Assembly (NCBI GenBank): GCA_023229945.1
Contig: JALNYH010000003.1
Span: 1-64,000, forward strand
Length of the DNA stretch: 64,000 nt
DNA from: Arcobacteraceae bacterium
GTDB taxonomy: Bacteria > Campylobacterota > Campylobacteria > Campylobacterales > Arcobacteraceae
Reading direction: 5' to 3'
Below the pieces are notes generated by a model. It was not told where the DNA came from. It saw nothing but the letters and a program-made list of their open reading frames with translations, and did no database searches. The translations under genes were made by a program, and so were the position numbers. Positions 50,795 to 60,173 of this stretch are shown here, in pieces (positions within the stretch are counted from its first letter, which is position 1; every line of letters starts with the position of its first letter).

Positions 50795-53482
50795 ATGTCA
50801 CATAAAGAAAAAAGTTTAACCATTATTGATACATTTGGATTTTTATTCAGAAGTTATTATGCATTGCCACCACTTAAATCAAAAAATGGCTTTCCCACAG
50901 GGTTATTGACTGGGTTTATGAATTTTGTATCAAATATTGGAAAAGATTTCCAAACAGATTATTTGGTATTTGCACTTGATAGCAAAGGTAATACTTTTAG
51001 AAATGAAATATACAAAGAATACAAAGCAAATCGCTCTGAAGTGCCTCAAGATTTACTCAGACAACTTCCTATTGCAATAGAGTGGATTGAAAAAATGGGC
51101 TTCAAAACTGCTGCAAAAGTTGGTTTTGAAGCAGATGATATAATAGCTTCTATTGCAAAGGCAGCTTCTGATGAAGGACTAATTGTGCGAATAGTAAGTC
51201 ATGACAAAGATTTGTATCAGCTTATTGATGATGATAGAATATTTTTATTTGACCCTATCAAAAAAGAGATTATAAATGAAGACAAATGTATAGCAAAATA
51301 TGGTATCAAACCACATCTTTTTACAGAATATCAATCATTGCTTGGTGATAGCACTGATAATATCCCTGGAGTCAAAGGGGTAGGGGAGAAGACTGCAAAA
51401 GAGCTTATTTTGCAGTTTGAAACTATAGATAATATTTATGCAAATATAGACGAAGTCTCAAAGCCTAGATGGAAAACATTGCTTTTAGAGAGCAAAGAAA
51501 TGGCATATACAAGTAGACAGCTTGTTACATTATCAACTGATGCTTATTCGTTTATTGATTTACATGAATATGAACTGCCACAAGAAAACCCAATACTAAA
51601 AATTACAGATGATTTGAATGAATATGATTTGACTGGTATCTTGAAAAGAGTACACACACAAGGATTAGGATTCAAAACGCAAACTCCTATTAGTAAAAAT
51701 TCAGTAGATTATCAATATATTTTACTCAATTCTAAAGAAGCTCTTTTTAAAGTAATAAATTCAATACCACAAAACAGCATTGTATCTTTTGATACAGAGA
51801 CCACATCCCTTGATTCAAAAGAGGCAAAAATTGTAGGTTTTTCATTTTGTTGCGATGATGAAAAGGGATATTATGTACCAATTTCTCATATATATCTTGG
51901 TGTATTACCACAAATTACTCACGAAGATGCTAGCGAAGCTATTCAAAAACTATCATCTTTTAAACTAGTCTTTCAAAATTTTAAATATGATTATGAGATA
52001 ATCAAAAACAACTTCAATATAGAATTAAATCTTTTTGCTGATACTATGATATTAGGTTGGTTGTATGACCCTAGTCAATCAGTATCACTTGATTCTATGT
52101 CAGAGAGATTTTTCTCGCACAAAATGATATCTTATAGTGATGTGGTATCAAAAAAAGAGACATTTGCAGATATTGATATAATTGAAGCTTGTAAATATGC
52201 TAGTGAAGATGCCTTAATGACCTATAAATTATATTTTAAACTAAAAGAATTGTTGCAAAATAGAGACCCTGATTTATTGAAGTTAGCAGACTCTTTGGAA
52301 TTCCCATTTATTTATATTTTATTAGATATGGAAAGAAATGGTATCAAGGTTGATGTGGAATTTTTGAAAACTTTGGAAATCAAAAGTAATGCCACATTAA
52401 AAGAACTTACAAAGTCTATTTATGAGTGTGCAGGGTGTGAATTTAATATCAATTCCACCAAACAACTAGCAACTGTATTATTTGAACAACTCAAGCTTCA
52501 AAGCGCCAAAAAGACAAAAACAGGCTTTAGTACAAATGAGCAAGTTTTACAAGAGCTAATAGGTGAACATGAAATAATTGATAAATTATTGGAATACAGA
52601 GAAGTATATAAGCTATATTCAACCTATATAATGCCACTTATGACTTATGCCAAACAAAGTTCAAATTCAAGGGTTCATACAAGTTTTTTACAAACAGGTA
52701 CTGCAACTGGAAGATTGAGTAGTAAAAATCCAAATTTACAAAATATACCAGTACGAAGTGAGTTAGGAAGAGAGATAAGAGAAGCATTTGTAGCAAAAGA
52801 AGGATTCGTATTACTTTCTGTGGATTATTCTCAAATAGAACTTAGACTATTGGCTCATTTTAGTCAAGATGAGTCTTTGGTAGAGGCTTTTAGAAACAAT
52901 CAAGATATACATCTTCAAACAGCAATAAAACTTTTTGGTGAAGATGAAGCCAAAGCAAAGAGAGATATAGCAAAAACTATAAACTTTGGGCTTATCTATG
53001 GTATGGGACCAAAAAAATTATCTCAAACTTTAGGTATTGAATATAAAGTTGCAAAAAAATATATTGATGATTATTTTAGACTTTTTCCAACTGTTAAAAA
53101 TTATCTCAAATCAATAGAAGAGGAAGCTTTAAATAACAATTTTGTCACAACTTTGTTAAAAAGAAGAAGATATTTTGATTTTGAAAGTGCAAATCCTATG
53201 CAAAAAGCTGGATATTTAAGAGAAGCTGTTAATAGTGTTTTTCAAGGAAGTGCAGCAGATTTGATTAAGTTATCTATGGTGAAAATATTTGAGCAGTTTA
53301 AGTATAGTAATGAATGTAAAATGCTCTTGCAAATTCACGATGAATTGGTATTTGAAGTAGAAGAAAGTATTGTAGATGAGATTTCATTGCAGATAGTTGA
53401 AATAATGGAAAATATTTTTCAGCTTCGCATACCTTTAAAAGCTAAATTAAATGTTAACAAAAATTGGGGAAATTTAAAATAA
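50795..53482 (+). CDS. polA: DNA polymerase I
   Basis: An 895-aa three-domain enzyme: N-terminal 5'-3' exonuclease (DTFGFLFRSYYALPPL, GFEADDIIAS, GDSTDNIPGVKGVGEKTA), 3'-5' proofreading domain with intact FDTETTS, and family A polymerase motifs (LLSVDYSQIELRLLAHF, KTINFGLIYGMG, LQIHDELVFEV). Lagging-strand maturation and repair. Full length and apparently intact. Confidence 0.97.
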   Translation: MSHKEKSLTIIDTFGFLFRSYYALPPLKSKNGFPTGLLTGFMNFVSNIGKDFQTDYLVFALDSKGNTFRNEIYKEYKANRSEVPQDLLRQLPIAIEWIEKMGFKTAAKVGFEADDIIASIAKAASDEGLIVRIVSHDKDLYQLIDDDRIFLFDPIKKEIINEDKCIAKYGIKPHLFTEYQSLLGDSTDNIPGVKGVGEKTAKELILQFETIDNIYANIDEVSKPRWKTLLLESKEMAYTSRQLVTLSTDAYSFIDLHEYELPQENPILKITDDLNEYDLTGILKRVHTQGLGFKTQTPISKNSVDYQYILLNSKEALFKVINSIPQNSIVSFDTETTSLDSKEAKIVGFSFCCDDEKGYYVPISHIYLGVLPQITHEDASEAIQKLSSFKLVFQNFKYDYEIIKNNFNIELNLFADTMILGWLYDPSQSVSLDSMSERFFSHKMISYSDVVSKKETFADIDIIEACKYASEDALMTYKLYFKLKELLQNRDPDLLKLADSLEFPFIYILLDMERNGIKVDVEFLKTLEIKSNATLKELTKSIYECAGCEFNINSTKQLATVLFEQLKLQSAKKTKTGFSTNEQVLQELIGEHEIIDKLLEYREVYKLYSTYIMPLMTYAKQSSNSRVHTSFLQTGTATGRLSSKNPNLQNIPVRSELGREIREAFVAKEGFVLLSVDYSQIELRLLAHFSQDESLVEAFRNNQDIHLQTAIKLFGEDEAKAKRDIAKTINFGLIYGMGPKKLSQTLGIEYKVAKKYIDDYFRLFPTVKNYLKSIEEEALNNNFVTTLLKRRRYFDFESANPMQKAGYLREAVNSVFQGSAADLIKLSMVKIFEQFKYSNECKMLLQIHDELVFEVEESIVDEISLQIVEIMENIFQLRIPLKAKLNVNKNWGNLK

Positions 53483-53537
53483 ATTTTACTTTTTAACTAA
53501 AATGTTACTTAATAATAACAAATAATCTAAAAAACAT

Positions 53538-53566
53538 TTGACAAAGTTAATAATTTTTGCTAATAT
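53538..53566 (+). promoter_or_regulatory. Promoter of the OmpR-type regulator
   Basis: TTGACA (53538-53543), 17-nt spacer, extended -10 TGC-TAATAT (TAATAT at 53561-53566), followed by AAGGA before the ATG at 53603. One of the two best sigma-70 promoters in the window. Confidence 0.7.
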
Positions 53567-53602
53567 TCTAAGATAATCTAGAAATTAAGAAGGAAACTCA
53601 TT

Positions 53603-54319
53603 ATGGTAACAACTAAAAACCTAAGAAAATTGAAAAATGCTAACTTGTTAGTAATTACATCAGACTCAAGTGACAAGGCGTTAAGTACTTTTTGTCAAGA
53701 TTTTAAAGATGCAAAATTTGCATCTACAACTGCTGAGGCGATATCAAAACTGAATAACCCTCATATTAACAACGATGGTAGTATATCTCATATAGATATA
53801 GTAATACTTGATACAAATGTAGCAAATTATCAAGAATTTGCAAAGCAACTAAAAGCAACTATGCCTACAATTCCAAAGATTATCATTTCTGATAGCCTTG
53901 AAGATGATATGATATTAAACGCAGTAAATTGTGAAGCTTATATGCTTTTACCTAAAACTATAAGTAATTCTGAGCTTAGAGTTGCTGTAATTATGTGTTT
54001 AAATCAAGCAAAAAGAGGCGATAAAGTAGAATTTGCAAAAGGTATATATTTTGATGAATATAGACAATTGTTCTTTAGAAAAAATGGTGAAAATATCGAT
54101 TTGACTAAATTAGAATTTGGTTTATTAAAACTTCTATTAGATAGAAGAGGTGATATAACTGATTATGATATTATTAAAGATCAAGTTTGGAGAGGCAAAA
54201 AAATGTCAATTTTCACTATGAGAAATGTAGTTAATAAAATTAGACAAAAAACATATTACGATATAATCAAAAACTTTTCAAACAAAGGTTATACAATAGA
54301 CGAGCCAAAAAACAGATAA
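53603..54319 (+). CDS. OmpR-type response-regulator-like transcription factor
   Basis: A 238-aa protein with a receiver-like domain and a C-terminal OmpR winged helix (LTKLEFGLLKLLLDRRGDIT, then MRNVVNKIRQKT, ending FSNKGYTID). In the receiver part an Asp at 70 (VILDTN) and Lys at 118 (LLPKTIS) occupy the expected phosphorylation and switch positions, and Asp21 may be one acidic-pocket residue, but surrounding sequence is unusual. It has its own strong promoter and no adjacent kinase on the same strand. I compared it with Helicobacter HsrA from memory and it does not look like that protein. Confidence 0.8.
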   Translation: MVTTKNLRKLKNANLLVITSDSSDKALSTFCQDFKDAKFASTTAEAISKLNNPHINNDGSISHIDIVILDTNVANYQEFAKQLKATMPTIPKIIISDSLEDDMILNAVNCEAYMLLPKTISNSELRVAVIMCLNQAKRGDKVEFAKGIYFDEYRQLFFRKNGENIDLTKLEFGLLKLLLDRRGDITDYDIIKDQVWRGKKMSIFTMRNVVNKIRQKTYYDIIKNFSNKGYTIDEPKNR

Positions 54320-54364
54320 TTTATTAAAAATATATTATTAATTTTCATATAGGGGTTGATATTT

Positions 54365-54586
54365 TTGCAAGAAGAAGTTATAATTTCAAAAGAAGACCTA
54401 GTTTTATTATTTAGAGATAAAAGACTTTTGGATACTGATTATGGTTGGTATCTTGATGGTAGTGAAGTTGAAATTATAGCTCTTCATGAAGTTGAACCTA
54501 AATTCTTAAATGATATTGCCAATTCTAAGATGTATAAACTTAAAAGAAAAGATGGCAAGCATATAGAAAATATTAAAACTTTGTAA
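54365..54586 (+). CDS. Unrecognised small protein
   Basis: About 73 aa from TTG at 54365 (AGGGG ends 10 nt before); a TTG at 54356 gives three more residues but lies too close to that SD. Acidic N-terminus (EEVIISKEDLVLLFRDKRLL), Trp/Tyr centre, basic end (KLKRKDGKHIENIK). No signal, TM or known motif. It follows the regulator by 45 nt and may be cotranscribed. Confidence 0.55.
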   Translation: MQEEVIISKEDLVLLFRDKRLLDTDYGWYLDGSEVEIIALHEVEPKFLNDIANSKMYKLKRKDGKHIENIKTL

Positions 54587-54671
54587 CTTATTATTGTTAA
54601 TAAAGTCAATATGGTTGTTTGTTTTTGTGCGAAATTTAAGCAATTAATTGTTGATTATGAAAGGTAAATAA

Positions 54672-54953
54672 ATGTCGCATTGTCCATTTTGTGGTAAAAA
54701 AATAGCTATGAGTAAAGCTTTTTGTTCTAGAACTTGTAAAGAAAACTATTTTCAGTTAATAGCTATTCAAATTCCTAAACCTTTTTTGAAAAGAATATAT
54801 GTTTTTTGTAATGAAGAACAACGAGAAGAAGAAATAGAAAGTTTTGCAAAAAGACATAACTGGAGAGTAGATTTACTCAAAACGAAAATTGAAGAAGTAG
54901 CCAGAGATAGTGGATATATAAAGCCGACTTCAACAAGTTCTAAAAAACATTAA
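54672..54953 (+). CDS. Small zinc-ribbon protein
   Basis: A 93-aa protein: CPFC (4-7) and CSRTC (18-22) give a compact zinc-binding N-terminus, similar to treble-clef knuckles; the rest is helical and charged with a basic Ser/Lys tail. GAAAGG precedes the ATG. No function known; nucleic-acid binding is plausible but not shown. It ends at a terminator shared with the convergent HIT gene. Confidence 0.65.
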   Translation: MSHCPFCGKKIAMSKAFCSRTCKENYFQLIAIQIPKPFLKRIYVFCNEEQREEEIESFAKRHNWRVDLLKTKIEEVARDSGYIKPTSTSSKKH

Positions 54954-54979
54954 AGATACTACTACATTGTGTAGTATCT
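54954..54979. terminator. Bidirectional terminator between zinc-ribbon and HIT genes
   Basis: AGATACTAC (54954-54962) pairs with GTAGTATCT (54971-54979) around an 8-nt loop. On the minus strand it is followed by an AT-rich tract with a T6 run. Confidence 0.7.
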
Positions 54980-54980
54980 C

Positions 54981-55352
54981 TTAAAGGAGAGATGGTAGCT
55001 TTGTATAGAAGTTGCCAATCTCATCTTGTGTAAGACCAAATTCACCCTCTCTTTGTTTTATCCCCCACATACTTTCAGGAAAATAGTCATCATTCTCAAA
55101 TCGTGCCATTACATGAAAATGTACTTTTGGTAGATAGTTCCCAAAGGAGGCTATATTTATTTTTGTTGGACTAAACGCATTTATCATTTGAACTTCGATA
55201 ATATCCAAAACTCTCAATAATTCCAATCTGGTTGAAACATCACATTCACTAAATTCTTTATAATCTTGTTGTGTAAATATTTTAAGCCATGGTATTTGTG
55301 CTTGATGAATTTCAACATAAACTAATTCATTGGTGTATATTATATCTTGCAT
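54981..55352 (-). CDS. HIT-family hydrolase
   Basis: A 123-aa histidine-triad protein of the proteobacterial subfamily marked by VHFHVMARFENDDYFPESMWG near the C-terminus. HIT proteins cleave nucleoside-phosphoramidates or dinucleoside polyphosphates. Substrate unknown. Its start overlaps the HAD gene by 26 nt, and it ends the long leftward run that begins beyond the window with pyrD. Confidence 0.82.
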   Translation of the reverse strand: MQDIIYTNELVYVEIHQAQIPWLKIFTQQDYKEFSECDVSTRLELLRVLDIIEVQMINAFSPTKINIASFGNYLPKVHFHVMARFENDDYFPESMWGIKQREGEFGLTQDEIGNFYTKLPSLL

Positions 55353-55965
55353 AGATTTCCTTTAAGAGATTTGTCGTACAATCAATCCCTTTTGTATCAT
55401 GATTGGAAAATCCCCAATTCACCAATATGGAATCAATATTTGCATTTTTGGCTGCTATGCTATCTTTATGGCTGTCACCAATCAAAATAGTTTGACAAGG
55501 GTCATTGTTGAGCTGTGTCATAGTCTTGATTATCATATCAGGATGTGGCTTTGACCTTTCTACCATATCAGCACCAATAATTGTACTAAAAAAACTATCA
55601 ATCTGAAGATGTGTAAGCATTTTTATAGCAAAAGGAGTATGGGCATTTGTAGCAACGCTTAGTTTGAAATTATTCTGTTTTAATTTCTCTAAGAGGTCTA
55701 TGATTCCATCATAAACTTTTAAATCAACTACACAAGCTTGATAGTAGTATTTCTCAAAAAGTTCAGTTTGTTTTTTTGTAAAGGCTGGTGTATTATAAAA
55801 AAACTCAGCACTATTAATATTTGGATTGTTGAGATTTTCTAGTAGATAATTTTTTTCTAAGGGTTTCATATTTATATGACTTCTTACATGATTGATAGTA
55901 TTTGTGATGGCATCGCCACTATCAACTAGCGTTCCATCCATATCAAAAATTATAAGATTTTTCAT
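55327..55965 (-). CDS. HAD-family phosphatase (Gph-like)
   Basis: A 212-aa HAD hydrolase: DMDGTLVDSG (Asp8, Asp10), Thr/Ser motif in VATNAHTP, Lys in RSKPHPD, and GDSHKDSIAAKNA. The cap position and length fit phosphoglycolate phosphatase or pyrophosphatase PpaX, but substrate cannot be told. It overlaps yggS by 4 nt upstream and the HIT gene downstream. Confidence 0.87.
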   Translation of the reverse strand: MKNLIIFDMDGTLVDSGDAITNTINHVRSHINMKPLEKNYLLENLNNPNINSAEFFYNTPAFTKKQTELFEKYYYQACVVDLKVYDGIIDLLEKLKQNNFKLSVATNAHTPFAIKMLTHLQIDSFFSTIIGADMVERSKPHPDMIIKTMTQLNNDPCQTILIGDSHKDSIAAKNANIDSILVNWGFSNHDTKGIDCTTNLLKEIYARYNIHQ

Positions 55966-56639
55966 TTAAACAAAGCCGATCCTACTCTAATAAGATTACT
56001 TCCATGCTCTATAGCTATTTCATAATCACCGCTCATTCCCATTGAACAAATTACAGCACCATCATCTGAAAGACTATCAAAAATATTCTTTGTTGTAATG
56101 AAACTTTGTTTTATTATAGTCTTATCATCACAATGAGCACCTATACTCATTACACCAACTAATATAATATTTGAAAAATCTGTTTTGATTTTTTTATAGA
56201 TTTCAACAGCCTGTTGGGGTTCAACACCAGCTTTTGATTCTTCTTTTGCGCTATTTATTTGCAGTAAGCATTTCATAGTTGTATTTTTGGCTTTCAATCT
56301 TTTATCAAGCTCATTTGCCATTTCATAGCTATCTAACGAGTGCATCAAAGAAGGGTTTAGATCTATAAGTTGATTGATTTTATTTGTTTGAAGTCTCCCT
56401 ACAAAATGCCATTGTATCGGCAGGTCATCTAATATAGTTGATTTTTCTTTCAAGTCTTGTACTTTATTTTCTCCAAAAGCTCTTTGACCTGATTCATATA
56501 GTGTTTTTATATCATCCGTTGTACTATATTTACTTATAGCAACAAGTTGGACAATATGATGACCATCCAATTTTAATCTAGCTTTTTCAATATTTGTAAT
56601 TACATTGTCAAGATTCTCAATAGCTTTTTCTTTTGTCAT
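55962..56639 (-). CDS. PLP homeostasis protein YggS/PLPBP
   Basis: YggS/ProsC family PLP-binding barrel protein. PLP lysine in VAISKYS, then GENKVQDL, WHFVGRLQTNK and MGMSGDYEIAIEHGSNLIRVG. It buffers PLP and amino acid pools, with no known catalysis. ATG at 56639 overlaps the rseP stop (TAATG) and is preferred to an in-frame start at 56651 inside rseP. Confidence 0.92.
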   Translation of the reverse strand: MTKEKAIENLDNVITNIEKARLKLDGHHIVQLVAISKYSTTDDIKTLYESGQRAFGENKVQDLKEKSTILDDLPIQWHFVGRLQTNKINQLIDLNPSLMHSLDSYEMANELDKRLKAKNTTMKCLLQINSAKEESKAGVEPQQAVEIYKKIKTDFSNIILVGVMSIGAHCDDKTIIKQSFITTKNIFDSLSDDGAVICSMGMSGDYEIAIEHGSNLIRVGSALFK

Positions 56640-57703
56640 TATCCCCACCATCCATTCATCATTCTATTGATATCATTATATAATCCCAATCCCATTAACC
56701 CAAATAAAATCACCCATCCACCAATTGTAAGATTAAGTAATACTTTTTGATTCGGTTTTCTTTTTGTAATCATTTCATATATATTAAACATAATATGTCC
56801 ACCATCAAGGGCTGGAATAGGTAGAAGATTAAGCACTCCAAGGTTTACTGAAATAAGTGCAGTTATACTCAACAGTGCAACAAACCCAACTTCACTTGCA
56901 TCTGAGATTACTTTACCTATAGTTATGACTCCGCCAACTTCACTACTTGGAACAATACCTTGAAGAAGTTTCTGAACTCCTAGAAATATCATTTTACTAG
57001 AATCTATAGTTTTGTCATATGCAAATATTATAGATTCAAAGAATGAATGCTCAACTACTACAATTTTAGGCTCTGGAGAAATTCCAACCATTTTTTGCTT
57101 TATTTCTTCACCAAACATATTTTTTGAATCCATAGTTTTAGGATATAAAATTAAAGCTTTTTGTCTATTGTCTCTTAATAGTATAAATCTCAAAGGTTCA
57201 TCAGAATTTTTGATGATTTTACTTAAATCATCCCAGCTTCTAATCTTGATACCATTAATTTCTACAATAACATCTCCTACCATAAGCCCAGCTTTTTGTG
57301 CTGGAGAATCTTCCAATACATTCCCAATAGTTGGACTAAGCGAATTGCTACCAAGTGTTGCAATAAAAAAGAATAAAATAGCAGCTAATAAAAAGTTAGC
57401 AAATGGACCAGCAAAAAGTATTATTATTCTTTGCCATGGTTTTTTTTGATTATAACTATCACTTGCTTCATCAGTATGAAGAGGTTTGGTATCGTCTTGA
57501 CCCTTCATTTGTACATATCCACCAAGTGGAATCATAGCTACTTGCCAAAGTGTACCTTTATAAAATTTACTAAATATTGGTTTTCCAAATCCTATTGAAA
57601 ATTTATGTACAGTTACTCCAAAATATTTAGCAGCTAGAAAATGCCCCAATTCATGTATGAAAATAAGTAATGATAATACTAATAGAAAAGTAATTAAACC
57701 CAT
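56639..57703 (-). CDS. rseP: Site-2 protease RseP
   Basis: Intramembrane zinc metalloprotease (M50B). HELGH (17-21) in the first TM, a single PDZ domain (about 120-200, with SPAQKAGLMVGDVI), and LDGGH near the C-terminus as the second zinc site. At 354 aa it has one PDZ, unlike the two of E. coli RseP. Substrates in this phylum are not established. It lies downstream of pgsA across a 78-nt gap containing a heptamer repeat. Confidence 0.93.
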   Translation of the reverse strand: MGLITFLLVLSLLIFIHELGHFLAAKYFGVTVHKFSIGFGKPIFSKFYKGTLWQVAMIPLGGYVQMKGQDDTKPLHTDEASDSYNQKKPWQRIIILFAGPFANFLLAAILFFFIATLGSNSLSPTIGNVLEDSPAQKAGLMVGDVIVEINGIKIRSWDDLSKIIKNSDEPLRFILLRDNRQKALILYPKTMDSKNMFGEEIKQKMVGISPEPKIVVVEHSFFESIIFAYDKTIDSSKMIFLGVQKLLQGIVPSSEVGGVITIGKVISDASEVGFVALLSITALISVNLGVLNLLPIPALDGGHIMFNIYEMITKRKPNQKVLLNLTIGGWVILFGLMGLGLYNDINRMMNGWWG

Positions 57704-57773
57704 TAAATCCCTTTTTAAAAATTAATTTTATATTTTATCGATTTATTGATATATTGATTGTTAATTATTCATT

Positions 57774-57787
57774 ATTAGTTATTAGTT
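57774..57787. repeat. Heptanucleotide repeat ATTAGTT x2
   Basis: Two exact ATTAGTT units (57774-57780, 57781-57787), preceded by looser related units from about 57755. The repeat contains the pgsA stop codon (57782-57784). Confidence 0.6.
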
Positions 57788-58309
57788 GAAGTACTCTTTT
57801 ATATATTCATATCCGCTATAAAGTGTAATTGCAACTGCAAGCCAAAGTAGATAAGTTGCAAATGGCCAGTTCATAATCAAAAAACCAATAGCAATCATTT
57901 GTATCACAGTTTTGCTTTTGCCCCACATTGAAGCGGCTATATCTTTGCCTTCGGCTACCGCAACAACTCTAAGTCCAGTTATAAAAAATTCTCTACTAAG
58001 AATCAAAAAAACAGCCCAAACATCAGCACGATCTATAACCATAAGTCCTAATAGACCAGCAAGCATAAGCATTTTATCTGCTAGTGGGTCTAAAATTGAG
58101 CCCAATTTTGTCATTTGATTCCATGATCTTGCTATATATCCATCAAAAAAATCTGTAACACTAGCTATCACAAAAAGTAATCCTGCAAAATAATCAAGCC
58201 AACTAATATCCCATTCACTAAAGATAGGGTAGTTTCTCCCTATCAAAAACCATAGCATTATAGGTGCTATGGCTATCCTAAGTGTAGCTAAAGAATTAGG
58301 TAAATTCAT
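57782..58309 (-). CDS. pgsA: CDP-diacylglycerol-glycerol-3-phosphate phosphatidyltransferase
   Basis: Makes phosphatidylglycerophosphate, the committed step to PG and cardiolipin. The 175-aa membrane protein has an intact CDP-alcohol phosphatidyltransferase motif, D(x2)DG(x2)AR(x8)G(x3)D(x3)D, at about residues 43-70, and the MNLPNSLATLRI N-terminus usual in PgsA. Its start shares a base with the end of the upstream cyclase gene. Confidence 0.93.
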   Translation of the reverse strand: MNLPNSLATLRIAIAPIMLWFLIGRNYPIFSEWDISWLDYFAGLLFVIASVTDFFDGYIARSWNQMTKLGSILDPLADKMLMLAGLLGLMVIDRADVWAVFLILSREFFITGLRVVAVAEGKDIAASMWGKSKTVIQMIAIGFLIMNWPFATYLLWLAVAITLYSGYEYIKEYFN

Positions 58310-60159
58310 TAATAATTAGGGTCAAGTGGATTGTTCTCTTCTGATTGAGTTGGGTCATATACTACAACTCTATCTCTTCCACCTTCTTTTGCTGCATATA
58401 GTGCTGTATCAGCATATTTGATACATTTCCAGAATGTATCGCCGTGTTCTGGGAATATAGAACAGCCAATACTAATAGTTTTACTAAAATGACCATTTCC
58501 AGCTTTTATTTTTTTCGCTGCAAATGCAATTCTTATTTTTTCAGCAATTTCTTTGATATAATCTTTATCACAATTATAAAGTAAAACTATAAATTCTTCA
58601 CCACCAAATCTAACTACAATATCAGATTCTCTAGTATTTTCAAGTAATGTATTTGAAATAACTTTTATAGCTTCATCTCCTACATCATGTCCATGTGTAT
58701 CATTTATCATTTTGAAATAATCTATATCAACCATCAAAATACCATAACTAATTTTTGATCTTTTTGATTGTGAAACAATTTTATCTATAGATTCTTCTAG
58801 GAATTTTCTATTAAATAGTCCAGTTAAAGGGTCAGTTCTAGCTGATCTTTCTAGTTGGTGCATTAATTTTTTCCCAACAATTTCAGGTTTCGCTGCATCA
58901 ATATAATCATTAACCAATGGTAATTTGTATCTAATTTCTTTAGATTCTTTTTCACTATTTGATACTATGGATATAACTATATCCAAATCATTTGATATAG
59001 AATAAGGAACACAAAGGTATTGTTTACCTTCAAAATTAAACTTAGAACAAAGTTTTTTAAATTGGCAAGAGTCTACCAAAGAGTTGGTTCTATCTGCTCT
59101 ACAATTACCATTTGCTTGACAATGTGACTCTCTTTCTATATGAACTTCTGTAGTTGTATGTGTTGCATTGTCTGCTTCAATGATTACAAAATCTTCTAGT
59201 CCAATTTTATTTTTCAATACTTCAGCAATTCTTTCATAAACTGTTGATATGTCTTGATCATGTTCAATTGTTTTTCTAAAGTTATAAATATCAGAAAGTC
59301 TTGAAACTGTCTCATTTACTTTAATTAACGGATCTGATTGTTCACATTTTTCATCTTGTTTTGTTATAAAAATATGTATTTTATTTTCAATCTCATCCAA
59401 TGTAGTTTGAAGTTTTTCAAGTAAACCATTAACCCAATTTGCCACTTCACGACTTTCTTTTGTGCTTGTATTAATGACTCTTTTTGAATAATCACCATTT
59501 TGTGCTGCACTCATAACATTTTTAATAGAATCAAATACATTTACATAAGGTCCGATTAATCTTTGAACAAAAATCATAATAAATACCATTAGTGTAAATA
59601 AGATAAAGATAGCATAAGCTATAGAAGTCACTCCATGTGTTTTTAAGTCATCAATATTGACAACCATAGAAATAGCACCCAATGTATCACCAACTTTAGA
59701 ATCGTGACAGCTTATACAATCAATACTTCCTGTATTAGTAGCAATATATGGTATAGTGATTCTTAGTGTACTAGAACCAAGTAATGATTCATTTAATTCG
59801 TGAATAGTTTTACCTGTTGTTAACACATTTTCATCAATTTCATCTCGTGAGTTTTCATTAAAAAGCCCAACACCGTATTGATTAATTACATTTGATCCTC
59901 GTACAAGCCATACATTTTCTAATCCATCAAGATGTTCTATTTCTTTTAAAAATATTTCACGCTGTTCCATTACGCCATTTATCATATGTGCAGTAAGTCC
60001 GTGTTTAACACTCTGAGCTATAGTTTCAGCTTTATTTATTGCTGTATGTATAGAATAATTTCTAAAGTTATATACCAAATTTGCTAACATTATCATAAAC
60101 ATGATTACCATGATAGTAAAAAGGGATAAGGCAATTCTAGTTCTTGTATTCATATTCAA
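58309..60159 (-). CDS. Diguanylate cyclase with periplasmic c-haem sensor domain
   Basis: A 616-aa membrane protein. TM1 (about 12-32), periplasmic sensor with haem c motif CISCH (C148, C151, H152), TM2 (about 178-200), HAMP-like segment, a linker domain with a cysteine cluster (HCQANGNC, then SCQFKKLC), and a C-terminal GGDEF with an active-type GGEEF and a DIDYFKMIND metal site. It likely makes c-di-GMP in response to periplasmic redox or gas ligand; the Cys cluster could bind metal or sense redox too. It sits between fabL and pgsA with almost no spacing. Confidence 0.87.
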   Translation of the reverse strand: MNMNTRTRIALSLFTIMVIMFMIMLANLVYNFRNYSIHTAINKAETIAQSVKHGLTAHMINGVMEQREIFLKEIEHLDGLENVWLVRGSNVINQYGVGLFNENSRDEIDENVLTTGKTIHELNESLLGSSTLRITIPYIATNTGSIDCISCHDSKVGDTLGAISMVVNIDDLKTHGVTSIAYAIFILFTLMVFIMIFVQRLIGPYVNVFDSIKNVMSAAQNGDYSKRVINTSTKESREVANWVNGLLEKLQTTLDEIENKIHIFITKQDEKCEQSDPLIKVNETVSRLSDIYNFRKTIEHDQDISTVYERIAEVLKNKIGLEDFVIIEADNATHTTTEVHIERESHCQANGNCRADRTNSLVDSCQFKKLCSKFNFEGKQYLCVPYSISNDLDIVISIVSNSEKESKEIRYKLPLVNDYIDAAKPEIVGKKLMHQLERSARTDPLTGLFNRKFLEESIDKIVSQSKRSKISYGILMVDIDYFKMINDTHGHDVGDEAIKVISNTLLENTRESDIVVRFGGEEFIVLLYNCDKDYIKEIAEKIRIAFAAKKIKAGNGHFSKTISIGCSIFPEHGDTFWKCIKYADTALYAAKEGGRDRVVVYDPTQSEENNPLDPNY

Positions 60160-60173
60160 CCTTTTAAAATTTT

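Noticed and set aside
53603..54319. HsrA/HP1043-type essential orphan regulator
   Set aside because: The wing-helix and receiver sequences do not resemble HsrA as I remember it; the likeness is only to the general OmpR fold.
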